Assembly: GCF_001293525.1 (NCBI RefSeq)
Contig: NZ_BBYR01000068.1
Span: 1-58,775 of the forward strand
DNA: 58,775 nucleotides
Direction: 5' to 3'
Source of the DNA: Pseudideonella sakaiensis
GTDB lineage: Bacteria > Pseudomonadota > Gammaproteobacteria > Burkholderiales > Burkholderiaceae_C
Below are positions 34,362 through 43,639 of the stretch, one piece after another. Position 1 is the first letter of the stretch. Every line of letters begins with the position of its first letter. The notes beneath the pieces are model-generated. The model was not told the origin of the DNA, did no database searches, and worked only from the letters and a program-made list of their open reading frames with translations. Both the position numbers and the translations under genes were made by a program.

Positions 34362-35990
34362 TCACTCGTTGGCGTGGTGCTGCCGATGGCAGTTGGGATG
34401 AAGCAGTTGCAGGTTGCTCATCTGCTCCGACCCGCCGTTCGATCGCTTGATGACGTGGTGGATGTGCCACCCCGTCGCCTTCGTGATCTTCTGGTTGCAG
34501 CACGGACACAGTCCTTCCTGCCAGTACCACAACCACGCCAGCTTCCGGCGGCCCTTCAGGTCGGACGCCATCCTGCGCGCGAGGCGCGCGTCGAAGTAGT
34601 CCTCGTCTTCCGGGCTGTACGGATTTCGGCTGCCGTCGACCTTGACGTGGGGCTTCTTGTGGAAGCTCGTCAGGGTCGTCAGCGCCTTGTCCTTCTCTGC
34701 AAACCGCCAGTCTCGTCCGTCGAAGCGCCGGAAGTACCGGGCCTTGATCCATCGTTCACCCTTGTTGGGATGCCGACGGCGGGCCCAGCGCCACAGCGCC
34801 TGCCAGATTCGATGGTCGGTCTTGGCGAACGTGCGCGTGGCCATCTGGCTTCGGTGATAGTTCGCCCAGCCCCGGATGACCGGGTTGAGCTTGTCGATCA
34901 CGTCAGCCTGTCGGGCCGTGCGCATCTCCCGCAGTGTTCCTCGAACCTTCTCAAGGAAGTTCTTGACGTTCTTCCCCGATGGCCGCGTCAAAAGCATGCG
35001 GCCTTGCCAGCGGACCGTCCACCCCAGGAAGTCGAAGCCGTCGGTCACCTGCGTGATCAGCGTCTTCTTCTCCGAGAGTTCGAGCCCGCGCTCGCGCATG
35101 AACTCCTGCACGAGCGGCTTCACCCTTTCTTCCAGCAACTCTCGCGAGGTGCCGGTGATGATGAAGTCGTCGGCGTAACGCACGAAGTTGACCTTGGCCG
35201 CCCGTGCCTCGCGCACCGTGCGGAAGAGTTCCGCCAGTTTGCTCTGCAGGCCGTCCAGGGCCAGGTTCGCCAGAACGGGCGAGATGATCCCGCCCTGCGG
35301 TGTTCCGCTCTCTGTCGGGAAGAGGGTGTTGCCCTCGAAGTACCCGGCTTTCAACCACTTGCGCAGCACGCCCTTGTCCATGGGGACATGGGCAAGCAGC
35401 CACTCATGATCGATGTTATCGAAGCAACCCTTGATGTCACCCTCGAGCACCCATTTCGGCGAATGCTTTCGTCCAAGCGCGTTGCGCACCTGTTCGATTG
35501 CATCTGCCGTTGAACGCTCGCGGCGGAAGCCGTATGAGTGACTGTCGCCGGTCGTCTCCGCGGTCGGGTCGAGCGCCAGCAGGTGCAGCGCTTGCATGGC
35601 CCGGTCGCGCATGGTGGGGATGCCCAGGGGGCGCCGATCACCATTCGCTTTCGGGATGTAGACCCGTCTCATCGGCTTCGGCTTGTAGCCCTTGTGGTGC
35701 AAGGTGCCGACCGCCTGCCACTTCTCGTCCGGAGTACTCCATGTCTGCCGGTCGATCCCCGGGGTCTTGCGACCCTGGTTCTCGGTGACCCGCTTGACCG
35801 CCAGCGCTTTCGCGCTCAGCGAGCGGGTGAGGAGTCTCTGCAGTCTTCTGACGTTGCGCCAGTCGCCTGCCTTTGCTGCTCTCGCGATTCTTGCCTGCAG
35901 CCTTCCGACCACCTGATGCGCGTCCTGCCACGGTATGCCGTGCCAGTGCGTCCAGTTGGTGGAGGCGACATCGCAATCGCTTGCGTCCAT
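34362..35990 (-). CDS. ltrA: group II intron reverse transcriptase/maturase
   Basis: 542 residues from the ATG at 35990 with GGAGG 5 bp upstream. An in-frame ATG further up (36035) lies inside the tRNA-Gly gene and is not a real start. RT blocks are complete: KGYKPKPMRRVYIPKANGDRRPLG, the palm motif RYADDFIITG and FLGWTVRWQG; a maturase X domain follows (NPVIRGWANYHRSQ) and a C-terminal HNH endonuclease (CPCCNQKITKATGWHIHHVIKRSNGG, LHPNCHRQHH). All parts for mobility by retrohoming appear intact. Confidence 0.93.
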   Translation of the reverse strand: MDASDCDVASTNWTHWHGIPWQDAHQVVGRLQARIARAAKAGDWRNVRRLQRLLTRSLSAKALAVKRVTENQGRKTPGIDRQTWSTPDEKWQAVGTLHHKGYKPKPMRRVYIPKANGDRRPLGIPTMRDRAMQALHLLALDPTAETTGDSHSYGFRRERSTADAIEQVRNALGRKHSPKWVLEGDIKGCFDNIDHEWLLAHVPMDKGVLRKWLKAGYFEGNTLFPTESGTPQGGIISPVLANLALDGLQSKLAELFRTVREARAAKVNFVRYADDFIITGTSRELLEERVKPLVQEFMRERGLELSEKKTLITQVTDGFDFLGWTVRWQGRMLLTRPSGKNVKNFLEKVRGTLREMRTARQADVIDKLNPVIRGWANYHRSQMATRTFAKTDHRIWQALWRWARRRHPNKGERWIKARYFRRFDGRDWRFAEKDKALTTLTSFHKKPHVKVDGSRNPYSPEDEDYFDARLARRMASDLKGRRKLAWLWYWQEGLCPCCNQKITKATGWHIHHVIKRSNGGSEQMSNLQLLHPNCHRQHHANE

Positions 35991-36007
35991 ATCAACCTCC
36001 GTTGACG

Positions 36008-36081
36008 TGGAGCGGGCGATGGGAATCGAACCCACGCTATCTGCTTGGGAAGCAGAAGTTCTACCATTGAACTACGCCCGC
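36008..36081 (-). tRNA. tRNA-Gly(CCC), complete, inside the group II intron
   Basis: 74 nt with encoded CCA. Acceptor GCGGGCG/CGCCCGC, D arm GTTC-AATGGTA-GAAC, anticodon arm TCTGC-TTCCCAA-GCAGA (anticodon CCC), T arm GTGGG-TTCGATT-CCCAT. All stems pair. It differs from the split copy in the acceptor, anticodon and T stems, so it is not a simple local duplication. It ends 17 bp before the maturase start codon. Confidence 0.93.
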
Positions 36082-36892
36082 CCGGTCCCGAAGGATGGAC
36101 AACTGCCCCGAAGGGCATGTCCCCTCGGGAGGTTAGCGCAGACCTGTCTCGCGACAGGCCACCACGCGGAAGTCAGCGCTCTTTCGAGCCGGGGCGATCG
36201 TTGCATCCCCTATCCGGACCATTACAGCCCGGCATTCGCTTGCTCCGCGATCCTCTACCCGCAACAGTTGCGCTTGATCTTACAACCAAACTCGTCGCGC
36301 CTCGCGGCGCGACTCCGCTACGGGCTTACCCTGTTCCGTGCGACGAGCACGGGTCAGGAGGACCCCACCTTTCTGCCGATGACCGCATGTCAGCGTGTCC
36401 CCACCAAGCAGGGAGACAACCGGTCATGTACCGTTTTGGTCAGAGCCTGTCAGTCGATTTGGCTCTTCAAAGCTTGACGGCATTTATCAGTGGTTCACGT
36501 ACGTTGGTCCTTTGACCCAGCCTTGCGCCTCATCCGGATTCGACTCCCAGAATCACACGGCGACCCTCACGGGCACCGCGTACCCGCGAAGGGTGGCTAC
36601 GTTGTCAGTGCGCTCGGCACGAGACCGTTGCCGGTCTCGCACTGCACCTAGGCTACTGGCGGCTGAACGCCAGGTTGCGGACGGGCTTGCGCCCGGGCAA
36701 CAACTCATCACACGGCTTGCACCGCGTGAACAACCCGACCTCGGTTGCCGAGGTCCACGGCTCGAAGGCCATACTCGATCGGGCTTTCACCCGACCATGC
36801 GACCCCAAAGGACCGCAGCTCTAGGGCTGTCTCACCCACACTTCGAAGCAGTGTGGCCAGTCACAGCTGACTGGGCGACTCTCAGGTCGCAC

Positions 36893-36931
36893 GCTTGGGA
36901 AGCTGCCGTTCTACCATTGAACTACACCCGC
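36893..36931 (-). tRNA. 5' exon of the split tRNA-Gly(CCC)
   Basis: 39 nt: acceptor GCGGGTG, D arm identical to the complete copy, anticodon arm GGCAGC-TTCCCAAGC up to the second base of the 3' side of the stem, where the intron starts. The last six bases (CCAAGC) are IBS1. The remainder of the tRNA is 2.9 kb away at 33990-34024. Confidence 0.88.
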
Positions 36932-36993
36932 AGCGGGGCGCATTCTAGCCGCGTCCGGCGCGCCGCGGGCCGGTGCGGCGCGCCGCGCCGCGC

Positions 36994-37713
36994 TCAGACC
37001 AGGCCTTGCTTGCTGGCCAGCACGGCCGCCTCGGCACGGCTGGAGACGTCGAGCTTCTTGTAGATCGACTTGATGTGGTCGTTGACGGTGAACCACTTGA
37101 TGCCCATCAGGTTCGCGATCTCCTTGATCGTGAAGCCCTTGCTCAGGTAGGTCAGCACCTCGTTCTCGCGCGGCGTGAGCCGGCCGTGCTCGGCCGGCGC
37201 CGGGCGCGGCCCGGGCGGCCGGGCGCTGAACTTCGGCGGCGTCGGCTCGGCGGCGGGCTGGCTGCCGCCGCGGAAGTGGCCGAGCAGGCGGCGCGCGATC
37301 GCCGGTGACAGCGGCGGCTGGCCGCGCACGATGCGCTGCAGTTCCTCCACCAGCACCTCGAAGCGGTCTTCCTTCAGCAGGTAGCCCTCGGCGCCGGCCT
37401 GCAGCGCGGGGAAGAGGTGGTCGTCGTCCGAGTAGAGCGTGGTGACGATGCGCATCGTCGGGTAGCCGATCAGCTCGGCCAGCAGTTCCATGCCATTGCC
37501 GTCGGGCAGTTCCAGGTCGAGCAAGACGAGCTGGAAGGGATCCGCGGGCAGCGGCTGGGCGCGGCCGCTGCGCCAGCCGACGAGGCGGCGGGCGGTGGCC
37601 AGGTCGCCCGCGCCGACGACCTGCAACTCGTCGCTGAAGCTTTCGCGCACGACCCGTTCGAGGAAATTCCGCGCGACCGGATTGTCCTCGACGATCAACA
37701 CCCTGACTGCCAT
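36994..37713 (-). CDS. NarL/LuxR-family response regulator
   Basis: 239 residues. Receiver domain (1-125) with acidic pocket VEDN and phosphoacceptor Asp in VLLDLELPDGNG, Thr/Lys in TLYSDDD and YLLKEDR; a proline-rich linker (about 150-175); LuxR-type HTH at the C-terminus (LTPRENEVLTYLSKGFTIKEIANLMGIKWFTVNDHIKSIYKKL). No sensor kinase gene is adjacent. It lies 62 bp upstream of the tRNA-Gly 5' exon on the same strand. Confidence 0.9.
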   Translation of the reverse strand: MAVRVLIVEDNPVARNFLERVVRESFSDELQVVGAGDLATARRLVGWRSGRAQPLPADPFQLVLLDLELPDGNGMELLAELIGYPTMRIVTTLYSDDDHLFPALQAGAEGYLLKEDRFEVLVEELQRIVRGQPPLSPAIARRLLGHFRGGSQPAAEPTPPKFSARPPGPRPAPAEHGRLTPRENEVLTYLSKGFTIKEIANLMGIKWFTVNDHIKSIYKKLDVSSRAEAAVLASKQGLV

Positions 37714-37853
37714 CTGCCGCCTGCCCCACCCACCCGATGGCCCATCCTAGCAGTCCGGCACGGGGGCTCCGGCGAGGCGGCGTGTCGGATTGCACGCCGC
37801 GCGGCGGCGCACGGCAGCCGCGTGCGGGCCGCCCGCGGCGGTGGCGACCGGGC

Positions 37854-38831
37854 TCAGCCGTTGAGCAGCACGACCTTGCCGCGCACGCCGCGGCTGCCCA
37901 TCCGCTCGAAGGCCGCGGGCAGCTCGGACATCGGCAGCCGGCTGTCCAGCACCGGCCGGATGCGGCCCTCGGCGTGCCAGGCCAGCAGCTCGGCCAGCGC
38001 ACGGGCGTTGGCCTGCGGCTCGCGGCGCGCGAACTCGCCCCAGAACACGCCGACGATCGACGCCCCCTTGAGCAGCGCGAGGTTCAGCGGCAGCGCGGGG
38101 ATGCCGCCCTGCGCGAAGCCGATCACGAGGTAGCGGCCGCGCCACGCGATGGAGCGGAACGCGGGCTCGGCGAGGTCGCCGCCCACCGGGTCGTAGACGA
38201 CGTCCGGCCCGCGTCCGCCGGTCAGGGCCTTGAGCTCTTCGCGCAGGTTCTGGCGCGTGTAGTTGATCGTCGCATCGGCGCCGAGCCCGCGGCAGAAGTC
38301 GCACTTCTCGTCGCTGGACGCGGCGGCGATCACGCGCGCGCCGACGGCCTTCGCGATCTGCAGCGCGGCCGTGCCGACGCCGCCGGCGGCGCCGAGGATC
38401 AGCACCGTTTCGCCGGCGCGCAGCGCGGCGCGGTCCACCAGCGCGTGGTGGCTGGTGCCGTAGGTGCACAGCAGCGCCGCCGCCTCGTCCATCGGGAAGC
38501 CGGCCGGCAGCCGCAGCAGCAGCGGGGCGGCGACCGTGGTGTGGGTGCCGAAGCCGCCGGTGCCGCCGAACGAGGCCACGGCGTCGCCGACCGCCAGCCC
38601 CGTCACGCCCTCGCCCAGCGCCTCCACGTGCCCGGCGAACTCGGCGCCGGGCACGAAGGGCAGCGGCGGCTTGAACTGGTACTTGTTCTGGACGATTAGC
38701 AGGTCGGGAAAGTTCAGGCTGGCGGCCGCGATCGCGACGCGCACCTCGCCGGGGCCGGGCTGGGGCGTGGGCAGTTCCTTCCACGCCAGGGCCTCGGGGC
38801 CGGTCGGGTTCTCGCAGAGCCAGGCGTGCAT
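37854..38831 (-). CDS. NADPH:quinone oxidoreductase, zeta-crystallin type
   Basis: 325 residues of the MDR superfamily without structural zinc cysteines. GroES-like N-terminal domain ([44 protein letters not shown]) and a Rossmann domain ([25 protein letters not shown]) are clear. It likely reduces quinones or alpha,beta-unsaturated carbonyls with NADPH. It is divergent from surE with a 141-bp shared upstream region; no operon partner is visible. Confidence 0.88.
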   Translation of the reverse strand: MHAWLCENPTGPEALAWKELPTPQPGPGEVRVAIAAASLNFPDLLIVQNKYQFKPPLPFVPGAEFAGHVEALGEGVTGLAVGDAVASFGGTGGFGTHTTVAAPLLLRLPAGFPMDEAAALLCTYGTSHHALVDRAALRAGETVLILGAAGGVGTAALQIAKAVGARVIAAASSDEKCDFCRGLGADATINYTRQNLREELKALTGGRGPDVVYDPVGGDLAEPAFRSIAWRGRYLVIGFAQGGIPALPLNLALLKGASIVGVFWGEFARREPQANARALAELLAWHAEGRIRPVLDSRLPMSELPAAFERMGSRGVRGKVVLLNG

Positions 38832-38972
38832 CGGGTCGTCTCCAGGGGATGTTCGTCGGGCGCGCAGGTGCCGCGCGCGGTGGCGGCGGGCATCATACGC
38901 AGCGGCCCCGGGCGGCCCGCGTCGCCCAGGCGACGGCGCGCGTCGCGGGCGCCGGCTCCTACAATTCGTTGC

Positions 38973-39740
38973 ATGCGCATCCTGATCGCCAACGACGACG
39001 GCTACCTCGCCCCGGGCCTCGCGGCGCTCGTCGAGGCCTGTCGCGGCCTCGGCGAGATCGACGTGATCGCGCCCGAGCAGAACGCCAGCGGCACCTCCAA
39101 CTCGCTGACGCTGAACCGCCCGCTGTCGGTCTTCACGGCGGCCAACGGCGTCCGCTACGTGAACGGCACCCCGTCAGACTGCGTGCACGTCGCGCTCACC
39201 GGCCTGCTCGGGCACCGGCCCGACCTGGTCGTCTCCGGCATCAACCAGGGCGCCAACATGGGGGACGACACGCTGTACTCCGGCACCGTCGCCGCGGCGA
39301 TGGAGGGCTTCCTGTTCGGCATCCCGTCGATCGCCTTCTCGCAGGTCGACAAGGGCTGGGTCCAGCTCGAGGCGGCCGGCCGCACCGCGCGGCGCGTCGT
39401 CGAATCGGCGCTGCCGGAGATCGGCGCCGGCCGGGCCCCGTGGCTGCTGAACGTCAACATCCCGAACCGCAGCGATGCCGACGCGCTGCCGTGGCGCATC
39501 ACCCGCCTCGGCCGGCGCCACGCGAGCGAGCCGGTGATCCGCCAGACCAGCCCGCGCGGCGAGCCGATCTACTGGATCGGCCCGGCCGGCGATGCGCGCG
39601 AGGCGGGTGAGGGCAGCGATTTCCACGCGACCGCGAACGGGCAGGTCTCGATCACGCCGCTGCAGGTGGACCTGACCGACCACGCGGCACTCGGCGACTG
39701 GGGCCGCTGGTCGGCGCGCGCAACCGGCGCCGGCCAATGA
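38973..39740 (+). CDS. surE: 5'/3'-nucleotidase SurE
   Basis: 255 residues from the ATG at 38973. The start [15 protein letters not shown] holds the Asp-Asp metal pair; further family motifs are [26 protein letters not shown] and [21 protein letters not shown]. The enzyme dephosphorylates nucleoside monophosphates and polyphosphate in stationary phase. It is the first gene of the surE-pcm-nlpD-rlmD run and is 19 bp before pcm. Confidence 0.95.
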   Translation: MRILIANDDGYLAPGLAALVEACRGLGEIDVIAPEQNASGTSNSLTLNRPLSVFTAANGVRYVNGTPSDCVHVALTGLLGHRPDLVVSGINQGANMGDDTLYSGTVAAAMEGFLFGIPSIAFSQVDKGWVQLEAAGRTARRVVESALPEIGAGRAPWLLNVNIPNRSDADALPWRITRLGRRHASEPVIRQTSPRGEPIYWIGPAGDAREAGEGSDFHATANGQVSITPLQVDLTDHAALGDWGRWSARATGAGQ

Positions 39741-39759
39741 GCCTGGCGCTGCGCGCCGC

Positions 39760-40689
39760 ATGAACCCGCCGCGGCCTCCGGGCCGGCGCGCCGGCTTTCC
39801 GTTGCGCCTCGAGCAGCTGCGCGAGCCGGCGCCCCCCGGCGCCGCGGCGCGCGGGCCCGCGGCCGCGCCGACCGCGGCGAGCCTGCCCCCTGCCGCCGGC
39901 ACGCCGGGCGGCCGCCCGACGCCGACCGCGGCGGCGGCCCGCGCGGTGCTGCGCCCGCAGGCGCCGCTGCAGCACGCGGCCGCGCTGGCCGCCCAGGCCG
40001 CCACCCGCGTGCCGGCCGGCCAGGGCCTGGACTCGGCCGACGTGCGGCGCCGCATGGTCGAGCGCCTGCGCGCCGGCGGCCTGCAGGACGAGGCGGTCGC
40101 CGCCGCGCTGGCCGAGGTGCCGCGCCACGCCTTCGTCGACAGCGCCTGGGTGGCCCAGGCCTACGAGGACACCAGCCTGCCGCTGGGCCACGGGCAGACG
40201 ATCTCCAAGCCCTCGGTGGTGGCGCGGATGATCGCGCTGCTGCGGGGCGGCGCCACGGCGCGGTCCCAGGGCGGGCTCGGCCGGGTGCTGGAGATCGGCA
40301 GCGGCTGCGGCTACCAGGCCGCGGTGCTCGCGCACCTGGGGCGCCAGGTGGTCTCGATCGAGCGGCTCAAGGCCCTGCACGACCGGGCCCGTGCGAACCT
40401 GGAGGCGCTGCCGGCCTGGCGCAGCCGCATCCGCCTGGTGCACGGCGACGGCATGCTCGGCCACCCGCCGAATGCCCCCTACGACAGCATCATCGCGGCC
40501 GCCGGCGGCGAGGCGCTGCCGCCCGCCTGGCTGGAGCAGCTCGCGGTGGGCGGGCGCCTGGTGGCGCCGGTCGAGGACGGGTCGCGCCGGCAGGTGCTGG
40601 TGGTGGTCGACCGCGACGAACGGGGCTATCGCCGCGAGACCTTCGAGGGCGTGGCCTTCGTCCCCCTAAAATCCGGCTTGGTCCGATGA
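39760..40689 (+). CDS. pcm: protein-L-isoaspartate O-methyltransferase
   Basis: 309 residues. A low-complexity Pro/Ala-rich extension of about 90 residues precedes the enzyme, which starts near RRRMVERLRAGGLQDEAV. Diagnostic motifs: SLPLGHGQTISKPSVVA (active-site loop with the Ser/Ile signature), VLEIGSGCGYQAAVLAHLG (SAM binding), YDSIIAAAGGEALPPAWLEQL. It repairs isoaspartyl damage in old proteins. The long N-terminal extension is usual in betaproteobacteria; a later start is possible but none is better. Confidence 0.93.
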   Translation: MNPPRPPGRRAGFPLRLEQLREPAPPGAAARGPAAAPTAASLPPAAGTPGGRPTPTAAAARAVLRPQAPLQHAAALAAQAATRVPAGQGLDSADVRRRMVERLRAGGLQDEAVAAALAEVPRHAFVDSAWVAQAYEDTSLPLGHGQTISKPSVVARMIALLRGGATARSQGGLGRVLEIGSGCGYQAAVLAHLGRQVVSIERLKALHDRARANLEALPAWRSRIRLVHGDGMLGHPPNAPYDSIIAAAGGEALPPAWLEQLAVGGRLVAPVEDGSRRQVLVVVDRDERGYRRETFEGVAFVPLKSGLVR

Positions 40690-40705
40690 CGGCGGGTTCC
40701 TCTTC

Positions 40706-41656
40706 ATGACGGGTGTCGATTCGAGCTTCGAGAACGCGATCGCGGTGCCGGTCCGGCGCGTCGCCGGCCGCCTGCTGCGCACGGTGGGGCTGTTCGGCCT
40801 GGCGGCGGGGCTGCTGGTCGGCTGCGCGTCCAGCAACCGGGCGCCCGTCGAGGACCGCGGGCCGGGCCCGTCGGCGACAGTGGGCGGGCTGCCGCCGACC
40901 GCGGCCACCCCGGCCGAGCCGGCCAAGCCGCCGCCGCCCGGCATCGAGAACCTCGGCAAGCCCGGCTACTACCAGGTCAAGCCCGGCGACACGCTGATCC
41001 GGATCGGCCTCGAGAACGGGCAGAACTGGAAGGACCTCGTCCGCTGGAACAACCTCGAGAACCCGAACCTGATCGAGGTCGGGCAGGTGCTGCGCGTGGT
41101 GCCGCCCGGCGTGGACCCGACGGTCGCCGGCACGCGGCCGATCGCGGCGCCGCGCGTCGAGCCGCGTCCGCTGGACAGCAAGCCCGCGGCCCCGGCCGCG
41201 TCGGCGCCCCCGGCCGTCGCCGCCGCGCCGGTTCCCGCGCCGGTGCCGGTGCCGATCGCCCCGACGCCGGCCGCGCGCGACGGGGACGACGACATCAACT
41301 GGGCCTGGCCGGCCAATGGCACCGTGGTCGGCAACTTCGACGAGGGGCGCAGCAAGGGCCTGGCGATCGCCGGCAAGGCCGGCGACCCGGTGCTGGCCGC
41401 GGCCGACGGCCGCGTCGTCTACGCGGGCTCGGGCCTGCGCGGCTACGGCAACCTCGTGATCCTGAAGCACAACAACACCTACCTCACCGCCTATGCGCAC
41501 AACCAGGCGCTGCTGGTGAAGGAGGACCAGTCGGTGCGCCGCGGTCAGAAGATCGCCGAGATGGGCTCGACCGATGCGGACCGCGTGCAGCTGCACTTCG
41601 AGATCCGCAAGCAGGGCAAGCCGGTCGACCCGGCGCGGCTGCTGCCGTCGCGCTGA
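40706..41656 (+). CDS. nlpD: lipoprotein NlpD, LysM plus degenerate LytM domain
   Basis: 316 residues. Signal peptide with lipobox GLLVGC (Cys about 35), LysM domain (YYQVKPGDTLIRIGLENGQNW to GQVLRV, about residues 90-135), Pro/Ala-rich linker, and M23/LytM domain (about 195-315). The Zn-binding His and Asp of active M23 enzymes are replaced (KGLAIAGKAG instead of H-x-G-x-D) while LHFEIR remains, so it is an amidase activator rather than a hydrolase, as in E. coli NlpD. Follows pcm by 16 bp. The rpoS gene that often follows nlpD is absent. Confidence 0.92.
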   Translation: MTGVDSSFENAIAVPVRRVAGRLLRTVGLFGLAAGLLVGCASSNRAPVEDRGPGPSATVGGLPPTAATPAEPAKPPPPGIENLGKPGYYQVKPGDTLIRIGLENGQNWKDLVRWNNLENPNLIEVGQVLRVVPPGVDPTVAGTRPIAAPRVEPRPLDSKPAAPAASAPPAVAAAPVPAPVPVPIAPTPAARDGDDDINWAWPANGTVVGNFDEGRSKGLAIAGKAGDPVLAAADGRVVYAGSGLRGYGNLVILKHNNTYLTAYAHNQALLVKEDQSVRRGQKIAEMGSTDADRVQLHFEIRKQGKPVDPARLLPSR

Positions 41657-41734
41657 GGCGGCCGGCCCGCGCGGCGGCCCGGGCCACCCCGGATGGCGCC
41701 GGCGCCGGCCGCGGGTGGCCCGGATAATCGCCCG

Positions 41735-43102
41735 ATGTCTCAAGAGCAGGAATGGCTGACGGTCGAGTCGCTCGACCTCGAGGCCCAGGGCGTGGCCCAC
41801 GACGCGGCCGGCAAGGTGGTCTTCATCGAAGGCGCGCTGCCCGGCGAGCAGGTGCAGGTGCGGGTGCACCGGCGCAAGGCGCAGTGGGAGCAGGGCAGCG
41901 TTGCCGCGCTGCGGCGCGAGAGCGCGCAGCGGGTGCGCCCGGCCTGCCGGCACTTCGGCACCTGCGGCGGCTGCAAGATGCAGCACCTGCACGTCGGCGC
42001 GCAGGTCGCAACGAAGCAGCGTGCGCTGGAGGATGCGCTCTGGCACCTCGGCAAGGTGCGGCCCGAGCGCCTGCTGCGGCCGATCGAGGGGCCGGCCTGG
42101 GGCTACCGCTACCGGGCCCGGCTGTCGGTGCGCCACGTGCCGAAGAAGGGCGGGGTGCTGGTCGGCTTCCACGAGCGCAAGTCCAGCTACGTGGCCGACA
42201 TGGACAGCTGCGAGGTGCTGCCGCGCCACGTCAGCGCGCTGCTGCCGCTGCTGCGGCGCCTGATCGAGGGCATGGACCAGCGCGACCGCCTGCCGCAGAT
42301 CGAGGTGGCCGTGGGCCACGAGGTGACCGCGCTGGTGCTGCGCCACCTGGAGCCCCTCGGCGAGGCCGACCGCGGCCGGCTGCGCGACTTCGCGCAGGCG
42401 CACGGCGTGCAGTGGTGGCTGCAGCCCAAAGGCCCCGACACGGTCCACCGCCTCGACGAGTCGGGCCCGGCGCTGACCTACCGCCTGCCCGAGTTCGGCG
42501 TCACGATGGCCTTCCGCCCGACCGACTTCACCCAGGTCAACCACGAGATCAACCAGGCGCTGGTCGGTCGCGCGCTGCGGCTGCTCGATGTCCAGCCGGG
42601 CGAGCGCGTGATCGACTGGTTCTGCGGCCTCGGCAACTTCACGCTGCCGATCGCGACCCGCGCCGCCAGCGTGCTCGGCATCGAGGGCAGCGAGTCCCTG
42701 GTGCGCCGCTCGATGGAGAACGCGCGCGCCAACGGCCTGGAGGCGCGGCTGCGCTTCGAGGCGCGCAACCTGTTCGAGCTGGGCCCGCAGGACCTGGTGG
42801 CCTATGGCCGCGCCGACCGCTGGCTGGTCGATCCGCCGCGCGAGGGTGCCTTCGCGCTCGCCAAGGCCGTGGCCGACCTCGCCGCCGACCCGGCCGCTGC
42901 CGACGTGCTGCCGCGCCGCATCGTCTACGTCAGCTGCAACCCCGCCACGCTGGCGCGCGATGCCGGGCTGCTCTGCCATCCCGGCGGCTACCGCTGCACC
43001 GCGGCGGGCGCCGTGAACATGTTCCCGCACACCGCGCACGTCGAAAGCCTGGCGGTGTTCGAGCGGGAGGCCGCGCAGCCGGTCGTGGCGGCCGGGGCCT
43101 GA
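41735..43102 (+). CDS. rlmD: 23S rRNA (uracil-1939-C5)-methyltransferase RlmD
   Basis: 455 residues from the ATG at 41735 (an upstream in-frame ATG at 41693 lies in the low-complexity spacer). TRAM domain at the N-terminus, 4Fe-4S cysteines [15 protein letters not shown] with a fourth Cys further on, SAM-binding [16 protein letters not shown], and the catalytic Cys in [12 protein letters not shown]. It methylates U1939 of 23S rRNA. It is 78 bp downstream of nlpD. Confidence 0.95.
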   Translation: MSQEQEWLTVESLDLEAQGVAHDAAGKVVFIEGALPGEQVQVRVHRRKAQWEQGSVAALRRESAQRVRPACRHFGTCGGCKMQHLHVGAQVATKQRALEDALWHLGKVRPERLLRPIEGPAWGYRYRARLSVRHVPKKGGVLVGFHERKSSYVADMDSCEVLPRHVSALLPLLRRLIEGMDQRDRLPQIEVAVGHEVTALVLRHLEPLGEADRGRLRDFAQAHGVQWWLQPKGPDTVHRLDESGPALTYRLPEFGVTMAFRPTDFTQVNHEINQALVGRALRLLDVQPGERVIDWFCGLGNFTLPIATRAASVLGIEGSESLVRRSMENARANGLEARLRFEARNLFELGPQDLVAYGRADRWLVDPPREGAFALAKAVADLAADPAAADVLPRRIVYVSCNPATLARDAGLLCHPGGYRCTAAGAVNMFPHTAHVESLAVFEREAAQPVVAAGA

Positions 43103-43170
43103 GCACGCGCGCGGGGGCGATGGCGCGGCGCCGCACGGTCCGCCACTGCCTCGTCGACCCGATGTCCGTC

Positions 43171-43512
43171 CTACCGCCCGGTGCCGTCCGAGCGCGCGCC
43201 GTCGGCCGCGTCGGCCGGGCCTGCGTCGCGTCGCCCGGCCTGGTCCGCCAGGATGCAGCGCATCGGGCGCAGCCGCAGGCCGAGCCCCTCGATCAGGCGC
43301 CCCGCCTCGGGGCTGGCGAGCGCCAGGTACTCGGCGGCGCGGGCCGCGGCCAGCGCGTCCGGGCGGTGGGCGGGCAGGCCGGGATGGCACATCAGGAGGT
43401 CGCCGGCACGTGCCACCGCCAGCCCGTCGTGGAGCCGGCGGAGGTGGCGTGCCGGGCCGCCCGAGCAGCCGTAGACCCCCAGCAGCGACCGGTTGCGGGC
43501 CGCGGAGCGCAA
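43171..43512 (-). pseudogene. 3' remnant of a ChbG/HpnK (YdjC-like) deacetylase gene
   Basis: The frame gives LLGVYGCSGGPARHLRRLHDGLAVARAGDLLMCHPG, followed by a region with YLALASPEAG and LIEGLGLRLRP. LMCHPG and the order of following elements match the C-terminal end of YdjC-family deacetylases (HpnK). The N-terminal two thirds with the catalytic DD and HxH motifs are missing. No other gene is supported in 43103-43639. Alternative: chance similarity in a GC-rich spacer. Confidence 0.45.
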
Positions 43513-43639
43513 AGGGAGGCAGGGGCGCCGACGACAGGGGCATGGCGGGGCAGGACAGCGGGTCGATGTCCCAGTGTGCGCCGGCCTCGATTAAGGCGGT
43601 ATTCACGCCGCGGCCGGGCGGTGGCCCGGCCTGGCGGCG

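Larger units (their letters stand above)
34025..36892 (-). mobile_element. group II intron inserted in tRNA-Gly
   Basis: 2,868 nt read leftwards. It starts with GTGCGACC (36885-36892), the consensus 5' end. Domain V is complete (34066-34099; GAGCCGGATGC, loop GAAA region, ACGTCCGGTTC), followed by a domain VI hairpin (about 34028-34062) and a 3' end in AC. EBS1 is identified as GCTTGG at 36404-36409 in a hairpin loop closed by CCC/GGG; it pairs with CCAAGC, the last six bases of the 5' exon. The intron encodes a maturase and, unusually, contains an intact tRNA-Gly. Confidence 0.9.

Noticed and set aside
36008-36035. Extension of the maturase gene to an ATG at 36035
   Set aside because: The extra codons are the T arm and acceptor end of tRNA-Gly; the ATG at 35990 has a perfect GGAGG and begins the usual protein.
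40490-43606. Very long open frame (over 1,000 codons) on the minus strand
   Set aside because: It lies opposite pcm, nlpD and rlmD, has extreme Arg/Ala/Pro composition and no domain; it is a shadow of high-GC codon use in the real genes.
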